A stretch of DNA of 64,000 bases from JANXSS01 sp040385645 (lineage in GTDB: Bacteria; Pseudomonadota; Gammaproteobacteria; Burkholderiales; Burkholderiaceae_D): assembly GCA_040385645.1 (NCBI GenBank), contig JAZKGZ010000003.1, positions 162,980 to 226,979 on the forward strand, in the 5' to 3' direction. Every line of letters begins with the position of its first letter. Position 1 is the first letter of the stretch. The position numbers were made by a program, and so were the translations under genes. This document shows positions 63,947-64,000 of this stretch, in pieces. The notes below the pieces were generated by a model. The model saw only the letters and a list, made by a program, of their open reading frames with translations. It had not been told where the DNA came from and searched no databases.

Positions 63947-64000
63947 TGGCGTCCCCAAGGGGATTCGAACCCCTGTACTCACCGTGAAAGGGTGATGTCC
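63947..64000 (-). tRNA. tRNA-Glu(UUC), 5' part beyond window
   Basis: Minus strand: anticodon loop CTTTCAC with anticodon TTC, stem CACC/GGTG, T arm CAGGGGTTCGAATCCCC, acceptor strand and encoded CCA end. It lacks the 5' acceptor strand and most of the D arm, which lie past position 64000. Its 3' end points toward the effector-like genes, an arrangement often associated with integration sites. Confidence 0.93.

Noticed and set aside
53935..64000. Prophage, insertion sequence or integrase as carrier of the effector-like genes
   Set aside because: No transposase, integrase, phage structural gene or flanking direct repeat is visible in the window.
1..64000. CRISPR arrays and rRNA genes
   Set aside because: No regularly spaced repeats with unique spacers and no rRNA-like stretches were seen; the only tandem array is the 12-bp one at 18208.

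Overview
The window looks like a chromosome segment of a betaproteobacterium of the order Burkholderiales, probably host-associated. The evidence is gene content and order: carAB; pstSCAB-phoUBR with a divergent ppk; hemCDXY next to ppc, argH and ppa; ftsK-lolA-rarA-serS; a DUF3562 protein; and an EF-P with arginine at position 32 beside its rhamnosyltransferase gene earP. The housekeeping genes have moderate GC. The last third holds genes that are visibly AT-richer and encode eukaryote-directed proteins. I cannot fix genus or species from the sequence alone.

Layout. 1-3.7 kb: pyrimidine/arginine precursor synthesis (carA, 3'-truncated carB). 3.9-6.0 kb: a GlcG/HbpS-like protein, a response regulator with a degenerate GGDEF-like half, and a secreted NlpC/P60 hydrolase. 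6.1-15.7 kb: the phosphate module. Pst transporter, PhoU and PhoBR are on the minus strand; ppk-sixA diverges from pstS. I can read a PhoB box with a correctly spaced -10 for each direction in the shared gap. 15.8-20.6 kb: a DUF445 membrane protein, small regulators, ppx, a secreted low-complexity protein and a Tudor-like protein. 20.7-46.3 kb: a dense housekeeping stretch with tRNA-Ser(CGA), serS, rarA, lolA, ftsK, trxB, an Smr protein, nadE, a FemAB-like protein with no conventional start codon, an HDOD regulator, ppa, hemYXDC, ppc, argH, pmbA, darP, mog and an esterase.

46.3-63.7 kb: core genes (purU, bactofilin, efp-earP, a GlsB-type protein) alternate with large AT-rich genes. One is an IpaH/SspH-type leucine-rich-repeat protein ending in a NEL E3 ubiquitin ligase domain, with its CxD catalytic motif present. 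A second has the same LRR style but ends in an F-box-like motif. The others are a 412-aa protein with a hydrophobic central region, a 905-aa protein with a tentative degenerate OTU-like region, and a 1338-aa protein with glycine-rich putative beta strands. Together they look like a set of secreted effectors, two of them aimed at host ubiquitination by different routes. No secretion system is in the window, so delivery is inferred. The block ends at a terminator and a tRNA-Glu(UUC) cut by the window edge.

How the genes fit together: the phosphate block links uptake (Pst), sensing (PhoR/PhoB/PhoU) and polyphosphate turnover (ppk, ppx). The heme block gives tetrapyrrole synthesis. efp-earP forms a translation factor and modifier pair. 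The effector-like genes sit as islets between these conserved neighbours rather than in one contiguous island.
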